Below are positions 49,096-58,350 of a stretch of DNA of 64,000 nucleotides, piece by piece. Below the pieces are notes generated by a model. It was not told the DNA's origin. It did not search any database and was given only the letters and a program-made list of their open reading frames with translations. A program made the translations under genes and the position numbers. This DNA comes from Pycnococcus provasolii. Taxonomy: Eukaryota; Chlorophyta; Pseudoscourfieldiophyceae; Pseudoscourfieldiales; Pycnococcaceae. The stretch lies in the NCBI GenBank assembly GCA_938743325.2, contig OW568862.1:1390201-1454200 (forward strand), in the 5' to 3' direction. Positions within the stretch are counted from its first letter, which is position 1. Each line of letters begins with the position of its first letter.

Positions 49096-49448
49096 GCGTT
49101 CTTATAGGTAGGGGATTCGTACCACAGGGGAAGTGGCGGATCTCTTCCTGGTTGGACCTAACATTTTCGTCCATGAGGGAAGCGATAGTGGAAATTAAAA
49201 AAAAAAGGAAATCGCCAAAAAAGAAAGAAAGAAAGAAAGACCACCTTCTTAGGTTGTCTCATAGGCCCCACAGGATTGAAGCAAAAGTGTCAGAGTGGCG
49301 TAGGCTCCTCTCTCCCTTTCTCCTCTCTCCCTCTCTCCCTCTCTCCCTTTCTCCTCCCCTTTTTGCCCCGCAACCTTATTTTTTCTGTCGACAAGGCTTA
49401 TCAGACCAGGCATCAGGATGATGGGCGCGCGCGCGCGTGTGCGTGATT

Positions 49449-49775
49449 CTATAGATAGTCTATGTACAGGCAGACAGGTGAGTATGTAAAAGATATGTAA
49501 CAATTCTGTGTGTGGTAATTTGCACTGCGATGAAGATACCTTAGTTGCTCCAAGGTGGTAGACGGGGATGCGAGGCGCCCAAAAATGACGCCCCCTCCTC
49601 CCGGCCTACCACCTATGTGTTCTGCACACTTGTGCCAGTCTCGTCCGTACATGTCGAGCGCCTCGAGAAACTTCTTTTTTTCCTCTTCTGTCCATTCATT
49701 TCGAGGTTTGCGTCGTTTTCCTTTATCTTTTCTGGTTTTCCTTCCTGATGCTGTCCTCTTCGTACAGGTAGACAT
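49449..49775 (-). pseudogene. Truncated copy of the MYB-SCC3 5' end
   Basis: The first 53 codons match MYB-SCC3 from its ATG (MSTCTKRTASGRKTRKDKGK) through WTEEE and MYGRDWHKCAEH, with a few substitutions. Homology stops at 49616 where the inverted duplication ends; the frame then runs through unrelated sequence to a stop at 49449. Only the first two-thirds of the MYB repeat remains, so the SHAQ helix is lost. It retains the duplicated promoter and could be transcribed. Confidence 0.85.
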
Positions 49776-50273
49776 TGTTAAGTTATGATCCTTAAGGGAC
49801 TCTCGTTAAGGGTGGCATTTCCGGATTTCCCCCCTCCGAGGAGGTCCTCTGATGCCGCTGATGAACAAAACATCCATCTTGCACGAGTCACAGGTCGGGG
49901 CCAATGCACGTACGGAAAAGAATACCAATGGGAATAAGGCCACCTACTGTATGGTTGGCCAATTCCTCAAATGTCTCGAGTAGGAACTAGGAAGATGCGG
50001 CAAGGTGATGTGGCATGTTCCAGACTTCAGACTCCACAGGATGCGCGTAGGTGGAGGGGAGGCTGGGCAACATCCGAAGGAACTATCCAGAAAGGTGCAA
50101 CTCCCTCAAGGCTGTCCGTCCCCGCCTGCCCGACGGGCGCGCGCCCATTCTGCCATTGCCACGCGCGCCCCAACAGCGTTCTTGTAGGGTCGCGGCCACG
50201 CACCCATGGAGGCCCCTTCGCCCCCACCCTCCACCCTCCACCAGGTGCCCCACTCCCTGCCCAACCAACAAGC
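49776..50273. promoter_or_regulatory. Duplicated bidirectional promoter (SMC1-b / truncated MYB)
   Basis: The counterpart of 39924-40418, nearly identical apart from scattered substitutions and small indels. Both SMC1 copies therefore start under almost the same upstream sequence. Confidence 0.55.
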
Positions 50274-53200
50274 ATGGGTGTTACCTTCGACCGTCTCACG
50301 ATACACAACTTCAAGTCGTACAAAGGTACGCATGTCGTCGGCCCCTTCAAAAAACACTTCACGTGCGTCGTCGGGCCGAACGGATCGGGCAAGTCCAACC
50401 TCATGGACGCCATCTCGTTCGTCGTAGGCGTGAGAAGCAGCCACCTGCGAAGTGAACAGGTGGGCGAACTTGTCACCACCGGGGAAAACAACGCGTACGT
50501 CTCGCTCGCATTCGTGCAGCCGAACGGGAACGAAATCGTGTTCAGACGTGACATTAAGAATGCGCAGGCGACGTACAGCATCGACGGGAAGACGGTCACG
50601 TCCGCGGCGTACCTGGACAGTCTCGCGAGCTTCGGCGTGCACACCAAGACGCGAAACTTTCTCGTGTTCCAGGGTGACGTCGAGCAGGTGGCGAGACGCG
50701 GGTCGCACGAGCTCGTGCAGCTGTTCGAGCACATCTCGGGCGCAGACGCGCTCGTGCCACGCTACGAAAAACTGGAGGCGGAGTGCACCAGCCTCGTGAC
50801 GAAGATGCGGGAAGTATCCCTGAAGCGCAAGGCCGTCATGCTCGAAAAACTCAAGAAGAAGAGGCAGGCTGAGGAGGCTGACATGTTCGACAGATTGAAT
50901 GAGGAGCTCGCCGAGCAGCGCGCGGAGCTCGCGCTCGTGCAGCTGCTCTACCACAAGAGCGAGCTGGCGGGCGTGCGGCGGGCGCTTGGGGTGGCGCAGG
51001 CATCGTGCGCGGATGTGCACGCGAGCACGCTCGCGCCGCTCCAAAAGGAGCGCGACGACCAGACGGCGAAGCGCAAGAAGGTGCAGACGTCGAAGGCATC
51101 GGCGGAGAAGCGCCTGAAGGCGGTGGCGGCGGAGGTGGCGAAGCTGCGACCAGCCAAGCTGCAGGCGAAGGAGCAGATGGCGCGTCTCGACAAGTCGACA
51201 GAAAAAAATAAAAAAGCGCTCAAAAAGCGCAAAAAGGAGCTGGCGGCTCACAAGAAGGACGTCGCAAAATTGGAGACGGACCTCGGCAAGATTCAGGAGG
51301 CGCTCAAGGAGCTGGACGCGAGTGCGTCGTCGGGTGACAGGGACGTGCCGAAGCTGCAGGAGCAGCACGTCGCGGAGTACACACGGCTGAAGCAGGTGGC
51401 GGGCAGCCGCACGTTCCGCCTCAAGCAGGAGATCGACACGCTGAAGCGCTCGCTCCATGCGGCGGATGCCGAGAAGGCTCGCGCCGAGCAGCAGGCGGTG
51501 GACCTCGACGAGCAGGCGACACATCTCAGGCAGCGCAAGGAGAAGCAGGCGAAGGCGTCGGAGGCACTGGCGTCGCAGAAGGCGGAATTTCGCGCATCGA
51601 TGGACAGAATGCGCGCGGAGAAGCAGGAGCTCGCGCAGCGCGCGGAGAAGGAGTCGAAACGGCGCAAGACGCTCGAGAGCAAGTGCGAGGAGCTCGAGGA
51701 GAGGTACCGCGACGCGCGCGCGGACATGAAACTGAGCGAGGCGGAGCAGCAGAAGCGCCGTGCGCTAGACAGCCTCAGGCGGCTTCACCCGACGACCATC
51801 TACGGGCGCATGACGGACTGCATCTCGGTGACGCAGAAAAAGTACAACGTGCCCGTGACGGTGGTGATGGGACGCAACATGGACGCCATCCTCGTCGAAA
51901 AGGAGGCGACGGCGAAGAGTTGCATCACGCACCTTCGAGAGCAGAAGATGGCGCCCATGACGTTACTGCCCGTGATGACGATCCAGGCGAAGCAGATCGA
52001 CGCGCGCCTGCGTTCGCTTGGCGGAACCGCGCGCCTGATGATGGACGTCGTCACGCCGAACGCCGCGGCGGTGGCTGCGCACCCGAGCGCCGTCGACCTG
52101 AAGGCTAAGTTCGAGCGAGCTGCACGCTACGCCGTCGGCAACACCGTCGTCTGCGACAGTCTCGACGAGGCGAGTCGCCTGTGCTTCGGCGGCGGCGCGT
52201 CCGCTGCTTCCGCCGGCAGCGCCGCTGCAGCGTCGGCACCGCCGCCGGGCCCTCGCATCAAGGCGGTGGACCTCGTGGGAACGAAGATTGACGTGAGCGG
52301 CGTGATGACTGGCGGAACGATGCACTCGCTCGCGAATCGCGCAGGGCGGTGGTCCGAAGCGCAGTTCGAGGCGGTGCGCAAGGAGCGCACGGAGGCGGAG
52401 CGCGAGCTACGCAGCCTGCCCACCGCCGAGCAGCAGAAGGCTGCCCAGGACGACCTTGCACGGCGTGCCGCGAGCATTCAGCAGCAGCTCGGGTACGCCG
52501 AGAAGGATCTCGCGGAGGCTACCAAGACGCTTGAGACACTCGAGCGCGAGGCGGCGGCGCTCGAGGAGGAGAAAAAGCGCACGGCGGCACAGACGGAGAA
52601 GCATGCCGCGGAGTATGCCAAGGTGGCAAGCGAGGTGTCCGGCAAGGAAACTAAGCTGCGTGCCGAGCTCGACGACGTGTTTGGCGACTTTTCGCGCCGC
52701 GTGGGTGTCGCGAACATCGCGGAGAAGCACTTCTCGCAGGTGCAGGAGGTGGCGGCACAACGCTCCAAGCTCACGAAACAGGAGGCGGCGCTGCAGACTC
52801 AGATTGAGTACGAGCGCAAGCGCGGCTTGGCGAAGAAGATGGAGGATCAGCGCGCCAAGCTTCACGCGGACAAGAAGGAGGCGGACAAGCTCAGGGAGAA
52901 GATGGAGAAGGTGGAGAAGACGGAGCAGAAGCACGAGGCGAAGCGGAACAAGCTGTCGGAGAAGCTTCTGGCTCTCGGCAAGGAGACGGCGGCGCTCGAT
53001 GCTGAAATTGCAGAGACGAAGAAGCAGCTAGCGGCGGAGCAGGCGAAGCTGGCAGGTATCAACCGCAGCATCACGAACATGCAGACGCGAGGCGAGGAGA
53101 TTGCAATGAAGGTGCGCGACGTGCTCGAGAACTGCGAGATGGAAAGCGTCGAGCTTCCGGCGGCTGGGTCGGAGGGGGGTGGCGCGGGCGCGTCGGGAGG

Positions 53201-54143
53201 CGCTGGCACGAAGCGCGCTGCGAAGCGCGCGCGACGCGGTGCAGCTGCCGCTGCCGGTGATGCGGAGATGGCGGATGGCGACGAGCAGGCTGCGGCGGAA
53301 GGCACATTCGAAGGAGAGGCTGCGAACAAAGCGCTGACGGAGCTCGAGCACTTCGAGTACACAGGTCTTTCAGGGTACGTCGCGGAGCTGTGCGCGTCTC
53401 GCCGCGCCGAGGTGTCGAAGGCGACGTCTTCCAAGGCGGCTGAGCAGGCTTTCTCGGCGCTCCTCGAGGAGATGCAGAAGGGTGTTTCGAAGCGCGCGTC
53501 GGCACTCGAACGCCTTGAACCTAACCCGAAGGCTCGCGAAGAGTACGAGTCGCTGAAGATGCAGGAGAGCACAATGGCTACCGAGGCTGACGAGACGAAC
53601 CAAAAATTGAAGGCACTCCAGGAGGAATTTAGCGGCGTGCGCGAGGAGCGGAGCAACCGCATCCTGGATGCGTTCAACGCGGTGTCCGGCAAGATTAACG
53701 CAATATACAAGGCGCTGACCACGTCGGCTACGCACCCGCTTGGTGGCTCTGCTTTTCTGACGCTCGAGGATGGCGGCACAGGCAGCGACGAGCCTCACAA
53801 GGGTGGCTGCAAGTACACGGCGATGCCCCCGACGAAGCGATACCGGGACATGGATCAGCTCTCCGGCGGAGAGCGAACGGTCGCGGCTCTCGCGCTTCTA
53901 TTCGCAATCCACGCGTACAAGCCGAGCCCCTTCTTCGTGCTCGACGAGGTGGACGCTGCGCTTGACGGCGAGAACGTGACGAGCGTGGCGAAGTACATAC
54001 GCTCGCAATCATCGGAGAGCAGCACCACGTGCTTCATCGTCATCACCCACAAACAGGAGATGATGAAGCACGCGGGACGGCTCGTCGGCGTAAAGTATAG
54101 GAGCGGCGAGAGCAAGATCCAATACCTCGCATTGGATCAATAA
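50274..54143 (+). CDS. SMC1: SMC1, cohesin ATPase subunit (copy b)
   Basis: A 1289-residue protein starting MGVTFDRLTIHNFKSYK. All hallmarks are intact: Walker A GPNGSGKSN, hinge, signature LSGGERTVAALALLF and Walker B FFVLDEVDAALD. It differs from copy a by scattered replacements in the N-terminal head and first coiled coil (for example SEQVGELVTTGENNAY, EEADMFDRLNEELAEQ) and near the C-terminal coiled coil (ATSSKAAEQAFSALLEEMQ), with small indels. From the middle of the hinge to the Ala/Lys/Arg insert (about 52001-53329) the two look identical at the base level. Both genes are open, so both are probably functional, with either dosage or specialised roles. Confidence 0.96.
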   Translation: MGVTFDRLTIHNFKSYKGTHVVGPFKKHFTCVVGPNGSGKSNLMDAISFVVGVRSSHLRSEQVGELVTTGENNAYVSLAFVQPNGNEIVFRRDIKNAQATYSIDGKTVTSAAYLDSLASFGVHTKTRNFLVFQGDVEQVARRGSHELVQLFEHISGADALVPRYEKLEAECTSLVTKMREVSLKRKAVMLEKLKKKRQAEEADMFDRLNEELAEQRAELALVQLLYHKSELAGVRRALGVAQASCADVHASTLAPLQKERDDQTAKRKKVQTSKASAEKRLKAVAAEVAKLRPAKLQAKEQMARLDKSTEKNKKALKKRKKELAAHKKDVAKLETDLGKIQEALKELDASASSGDRDVPKLQEQHVAEYTRLKQVAGSRTFRLKQEIDTLKRSLHAADAEKARAEQQAVDLDEQATHLRQRKEKQAKASEALASQKAEFRASMDRMRAEKQELAQRAEKESKRRKTLESKCEELEERYRDARADMKLSEAEQQKRRALDSLRRLHPTTIYGRMTDCISVTQKKYNVPVTVVMGRNMDAILVEKEATAKSCITHLREQKMAPMTLLPVMTIQAKQIDARLRSLGGTARLMMDVVTPNAAAVAAHPSAVDLKAKFERAARYAVGNTVVCDSLDEASRLCFGGGASAASAGSAAAASAPPPGPRIKAVDLVGTKIDVSGVMTGGTMHSLANRAGRWSEAQFEAVRKERTEAERELRSLPTAEQQKAAQDDLARRAASIQQQLGYAEKDLAEATKTLETLEREAAALEEEKKRTAAQTEKHAAEYAKVASEVSGKETKLRAELDDVFGDFSRRVGVANIAEKHFSQVQEVAAQRSKLTKQEAALQTQIEYERKRGLAKKMEDQRAKLHADKKEADKLREKMEKVEKTEQKHEAKRNKLSEKLLALGKETAALDAEIAETKKQLAAEQAKLAGINRSITNMQTRGEEIAMKVRDVLENCEMESVELPAAGSEGGGAGASGGAGTKRAAKRARRGAAAAAGDAEMADGDEQAAAEGTFEGEAANKALTELEHFEYTGLSGYVAELCASRRAEVSKATSSKAAEQAFSALLEEMQKGVSKRASALERLEPNPKAREEYESLKMQESTMATEADETNQKLKALQEEFSGVREERSNRILDAFNAVSGKINAIYKALTTSATHPLGGSAFLTLEDGGTGSDEPHKGGCKYTAMPPTKRYRDMDQLSGGERTVAALALLFAIHAYKPSPFFVLDEVDAALDGENVTSVAKYIRSQSSESSTTCFIVITHKQEMMKHAGRLVGVKYRSGESKIQYLALDQ

Positions 54144-54309
54144 TTTTTTTAATTTGCAACAATCGGGATTTTTTGTTATAAGCACAACCACATTTTTTTT
54201 GGAAATTGTTTCCTTTACTCTAAAAAAAGTACAACCTTTTTTAGTACAACGCGTCGTCTATCGCGAACAACTCGCGGACTCGTTTCCGACAGCGGTGGCG
54301 AACTTAACC

Positions 54310-54591
54310 TTAACTGCGACCTTCGCTCTCGCGCACCGCGCCCACACGCCTGCGGCGGCGGCCGCGCTGTAAAAGCGGGGGAACTTGCACCCCTTTTTTC
54401 TCATACGCGTCGTCGCATCGGGCGATTGATGCCTTGCTGATGAAGTGCTCGTGGTGATGGTTGTGCTCTGGGCAGGGTATTGGCAGTGGGTCGTTCGCCG
54501 ACCACCCATAATACACCTGCACCGCGCGCCCATAGTCGTGCCTCACCCCGTCCGTGGCGTACTGCCAGCCAATCAACCAGCAATGACACAT
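54310..54591 (-). CDS. Small conserved open frame of unknown function (right-arm copy)
   Basis: The counterpart of 35666-35947, the same 93-residue length and with few replacements, starting MCHCWLIGWQYATDGVRHDY. The frame is open further upstream, but the ATG at 54591 is the one shared by both arms. Function and reality as a gene are unknown. Confidence 0.3.
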   Translation of the reverse strand: MCHCWLIGWQYATDGVRHDYGRAVQVYYGWSANDPLPIPCPEHNHHHEHFISKASIARCDDAYEKKGVQVPPLLQRGRRRRRVGAVRESEGRS

Positions 54592-54911
54592 GCCGGGACG
54601 GATGGACGGACGATGATGCGCTGTGATGGATAGATGTGAGTGATGGTTCACCGTGCCAGCTGTGATGGATGGGGGGGAAGGATCCATAATCCATCCTCTA
54701 TTCTCCCAGTTCGTATTCGCGCCAAACGTGCCTTTCACGCAAGGGTGGGACCCCTTCCTACGCACCAACCAGGAGGAGAGGAGGTTTCCCTTCCTTATTT
54801 CTTACCAAACTCCGGCCAGTGAAAAAAACAAAAAAACACACCTTGCACACCGGTGGGCCGCGAGCTTGCAAGGGCTTGCAAGGTGATCCCGGCCAAGGGG
54901 AACTACTGCAC

Positions 54912-55078
54912 CTTGTCCCAGTATGTACAAGGGTGTTGGTTGGATCTGCCAAGCTTGCGAGCTGGTACAGTTTGCCAAACCTCCGACTGGGTTAGGGCTA
55001 GGGCTAGAGGTTTGGCAAACTGTACCAGCTCGCAAGCTTGGCAGATCCAACCAACACCCTTGTACATACAGGGACAAG
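54912..55078. repeat. Fold-back element with ~72-bp arms and telomere-like loop
   Basis: Arms 54912-54983 and 55007-55078 are almost perfect inverted complements; the inner 58 bp pair without mismatch. The 23-bp loop contains GGGTTAGGGCTAGGG. There is no coding capacity and no obvious transposase. It could be a MITE-like or fold-back element, or the footprint of an inverted duplication. Confidence 0.9.
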
Positions 55079-55308
55079 CTGTGCTCCCAGAGTGGGCAAT
55101 CGTGACAAAAACTGGACAAAAAATACAGTAGGAGGAAACTGCTCGCGTAAAGGTACCCGGTAGTACTTCTGACTTTGGGGGTGGTTCCTTGTCCATCACT
55201 TGCTTCAGATGGGTGGGGACGTTCACGGCGTCTTCATCGGCGTCGTCGTCTGCCTTTGTTGGCGATGGTGGTGGTGGTGAGAGCTCGTCATGTCCTGCTC
55301 CATGTGCT

Positions 55309-56431
55309 GAGGAGGCTGACAAGTTCAACGGCTTGAAGGAGGAGCTCGCCGAGCAGCGCGCGAAGCTCGCGCTCGTGCAGCTGCTCTACCACAAGAGCGA
55401 GCTGGCGGGCGTGCGGCTGGCGCTTGGGGTGGCGCAGGCATCGTGCGCGGATGTGCACGCGAGCACGATCGCGCGCCGCTCCAAAAGGAGCGCGACGACC
55501 AGACGGCGAAGCGCAAGAAGGTGCAGACGTCGATGGCATCGGCGGAGAAGCGCCTGAAGGCGGTGGCGGCGGAGGTGGCGAAGCTGCGGCCAGCCAAGCT
55601 GCAGGCGAAGGAGCAGATGGCGCGTCTCGACAAGTTGACAAAAAAAAAATAAAAAAAGCGCTCAAAAAACGCGAGGAGGAGCTGGCGGCTCACAAGGAGG
55701 ACGTCGCAAAATTGGAGACGGACCTCGGCAAGATTCAGGATGCGCTCAAGGAGCTGGACGCGAGCGCGTCGTCGGGTGACAGGTGACGTGCCGAAGCTGC
55801 AGGAGCAGCACGTCGCGGAGTACAAACGGCTGAAGCAGGTGGCGGGCAGCCGCACGTTCCGCCTCAAGCAGGAGATCGACACGCTGAAGCGCTCGCTCCA
55901 GGCGGCGGATGCCGAGAAGGCTCGCGTCGAGCAGCAGGCGGTGGACCTCGACGAGCAGGCGACACATCTCAGGCAGCGCAAGGAGAAGCAGGCGAAGGCG
56001 TCGGACGCACTGGCGTCGCAGAAGGCGGAATTTCGCGCATCGATGGACAGAATGCGCGCGGAGAAGCACGAGCTCGCGCAGCGCGCGGAGAAGGAGTCGA
56101 AACGGCGCAAGACGCTCGAGAGCAAGTGCAACGAGCTCGAGGAGAGGTACCGCGACGCGCGCGCGGACATGAAACTGAGCGAGGCGGAGCAGCAGCAGCG
56201 CCGTGCGCTAGACAGCCTCAGGCGGCTTCACCCGACGACCATCTACGGGCGCATGACGGACTGCATCTCGGTGACGCAGAAAAAGTACCACATGCCCGTG
56301 ACGGTGGTGATGGGACGCAACATGGACGCCATCCTCGTCGAAAAGGAGGCGACGGCGAAGAGTTGCATCACGCACCTTCGAGAGCAGAAGATGGCGCCCA
56401 TGACCTTCCTGCCCGTGACGACGATCCAGGC
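55309..56431 (+). pseudogene. SMC1 fragment (first coiled coil to mid-hinge), frameshifted
   Basis: Matches SMC1 from EEADKFN to FLPVTTIQA. It is closer to copy a than copy b (EELAEQRAKLAL). Lesions include an indel near 55470 (GATCGCGCGCC), an A-run expansion creating a stop near 55640-55655, and one extra base near 55783 (GGTGACAGGTGACG). It starts abruptly after the inverted-duplication boundary and ends in unrelated sequence with a GTC microsatellite. It lacks both ATPase heads and cannot make a functional SMC. Confidence 0.93.
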
Positions 56432-56434
56432 CAT

Positions 56435-56466
<32 letters not shown>

Positions 56467-57086
56467 TCAGGTCAGCAAGGAGGTCGCGTGCCCTTGCCGA
56501 TAGCTCAGCGCGATGACGTGGTGATGAGGGCGGTGAAGCAAGACGAGGCACGACGACGGTGTACCCTTCGGCGGCGGTCTCCATCCCCCCGATGTCTCCG
56601 TCGGTGACCGTCTCGCGCCTCGCCGTGGGCGCGGGCTTCGTGTGCGAGTCGGCATCAGACGACTCGGCGCGCTGCGCGGGAACGACCCAAGCGTCCGTCG
56701 GTCTGATCAGCCCCAACGCCTTCACCACCGTCGTCGACGGCGGCGTGTGGACGAGCGCGACGTGCGCGACGCCGACGCCGTCGCCCCCTCCTCCCTCCCC
56801 CGCTCCGTCACCCCCGCCTCCGCCGCCTCCGCCACTGCTCGTCGCATCATCGGGCGCCGCGCGCGCTCGTCGGAGCTCGAGCCTCGAGCCGTTCTGGACG
56901 TGGTTCGCCGTCGCGGTGCTCGCGTGGGCGGGACTGAGCGTGTGCGTCTTTGGCGCGCTGGCAGCGCGACGGCGCAGCGCGACGGCGGCGGCGCGAAGTT
57001 GTGCGTGGGCGGGACTGAGCGTGTGCGTCTTTGGCGCGCTGGCAGCGCGACGGCGGCGGCGCGAAGTCGTGTACGCGGTTTTATGA
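56432..57086 (+). other. Possible C-terminal fragment of a proline-rich membrane protein
   Basis: From about 56559 an open frame runs to a stop at 57086: a Cys-containing ectodomain-like piece (FVCESASDDSARCAGTTQAS), a Pro/Ser stalk, a hydrophobic segment (FWTWFAVAVLAWAGLSVCVF) and a basic tail. This looks like the end of a type I membrane protein. The last segment is tandemly duplicated: about 54 bp beginning GCGTGGGCGGGACTGAGCG occur at about 56926 and 57005. There is no start codon near the upstream junction, and the opposite strand is also open, so this is tentative. Confidence 0.35.
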
Positions 57087-57131
57087 TAAGAAATACTCAT
57101 GTTACAACAGCGCGCGCCGCGAGCGACGCAC

Positions 57132-57885
57132 TCACACGGCGAGCGCGCCCGTCACGGCGAGCGTGTCGAGCATATCGGGCGTGGCCGTCCAGAGCGGGCA
57201 GTCGGTCGTGTCCACCTCCAGACAGCTCGAATATGGCGAGCGCATGAGGTCGAGCGTCGTTTCGCACTCTTTTTCGTCCTTCTCGCGCGCGGCCCACCAG
57301 CGCGCGACCGCCGCCGCGCCGGTGGGCGCCTTGCGCGCAAACTCTGTGTTGCGCGGCGAGACGCGCGCGCCCTTTGCGGCGCCCAGGGCGCGCCTGAGAA
57401 CCACCTCTCGCTCGGCGCCGTCGCCGACGCGGTTTGCGCACGCTCGCTGCATCTCGGCCTGCGCCGCCATCGACGTCTCCCTCTCCGGCTCGAAGTGGCC
57501 GACGTTCGTCTTCCATAGCGGCGCCAGCGTCTTCACGACGTCCTCCCACCGCAATTCCGTCAGACGCTTGGCAAAGAGCTCGGCCGAAACGTCGGCCTCG
57601 TCGCGTTTCGCCGCAAAGTGAAACACGACCCGCCGCACCGTCATCCTCCTCAGCCATGAACTCCTTGTTAACCTCCCAGCTGTGCGTCGTTCCGGCGTGC
57701 GCCTTAACAAACTCTGCAAGCCAAGCGAGCGACACCGCGCGGCTCACGGGCGACTCGGACGAATATTCGGCCTGAGTCTTCCCATCATCGACGTCTTGCC
57801 TCGTTGGCTTGACTGTCAGCACTGTCGTCGGCCAGAGTTCTTCCTTGCGCGCCGTTGATGTTGCCGTCGACGCCCCGCACCCCAT
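57132..57885 (-). pseudogene. Acylation-motif protein with a frameshift, function unknown
   Basis: The ATG at 57885 opens a frame beginning MGCGAST, a classic N-myristoylation/palmitoylation start, and continues about 80 residues (WLAEFVKAHAGTTHSWEVNK). Protein-like sequence then continues in a different frame (RRVVFHFAAKRDEADVSAEL, LTELRWEDVVKTLAPLWKTN, SPYSSCLEVDTTDCPLW) to a stop at 57132. A single frameshift near 57630-57650 separates them. Read through, it would be about 250 residues. I recognise no family. It could be a broken gene or a one-base assembly error. Confidence 0.5.
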
Positions 57886-58045
57886 GGCCGGTCCCGTATG
57901 TCACTTGTGAGAGCGATGGCCGGTGGTGATGGCAGTTGCAGAGTTTTTGGTCGTTCGGGACGATGCACCGTTGAGCCACTGTCACACATCGAAAATTGTA
58001 GAGTTGAAGGGCGGTGAGTGGTGATGGCGATGGCGGAGATGGCCG

Positions 58046-58088
58046 TTTTTTCGCTACCTCCAGGAGGCTCCTGGAGGTAGCGAAAAAA
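58046..58088. repeat. Perfect 21-bp inverted repeat (hairpin)
   Basis: Arms 58046-58066 and 58068-58088 are exact reverse complements around a single base. Each carries CGCTACCTCCAGGAG or its complement, with T6/A6 at the outer ends. The surrounding 57886-58350 shows no gene. Confidence 0.9.
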
Positions 58089-58350
58089 CCAGGAGGACCT
58101 CTCCACAACGGGGCGTTAGGTCGGCGGGGAACAACGGGGCGATAGGTCGGCCCTCCACCAAACCGGTACGAGAGCACGGGCACTCAGGTCGTGCTTCCCA
58201 GAAAAACTCAACTCTTGCAACGTGAATTTAGTCTGCACCAGTTTTTGCACCAGTTTTTGCCCAGGTAGTAAACCCTCCGTAGGAGTGGGGACCCGTCCCT
58301 GGTCTTGCACCAGTCCCATACAAATGCTTCAGCGCTAATTCCTCACTCCC

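Larger units (their letters stand above)
49616..55308 (+). repeat. Right arm of the inverted segmental duplication
   Basis: The inverted counterpart of 34219-40577, plus 28076-28151. It contains the truncated MYB copy, the promoter, SMC1-b, the small conserved frame, one fold-back element, and at 55220-55224 the empty target site (CGTTC, complement of GAACG) of copia copy 2. The outer end near 55304-55308 abuts a further SMC1 fragment. Confidence 0.93.

Noticed and set aside
48752-49174. N-terminal extension of SCC2 to the ATG at 49174
   Set aside because: It would translate a 20-C run and a degenerate tandem repeat; the basic MSKRKRK start is more credible. Not excluded.
50106-51524. Long minus-strand frame antisense to SMC1-b
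   Set aside because: It mirrors the SMC1 coiled-coil codons; Leu/Arg/His-rich shadow without motifs.
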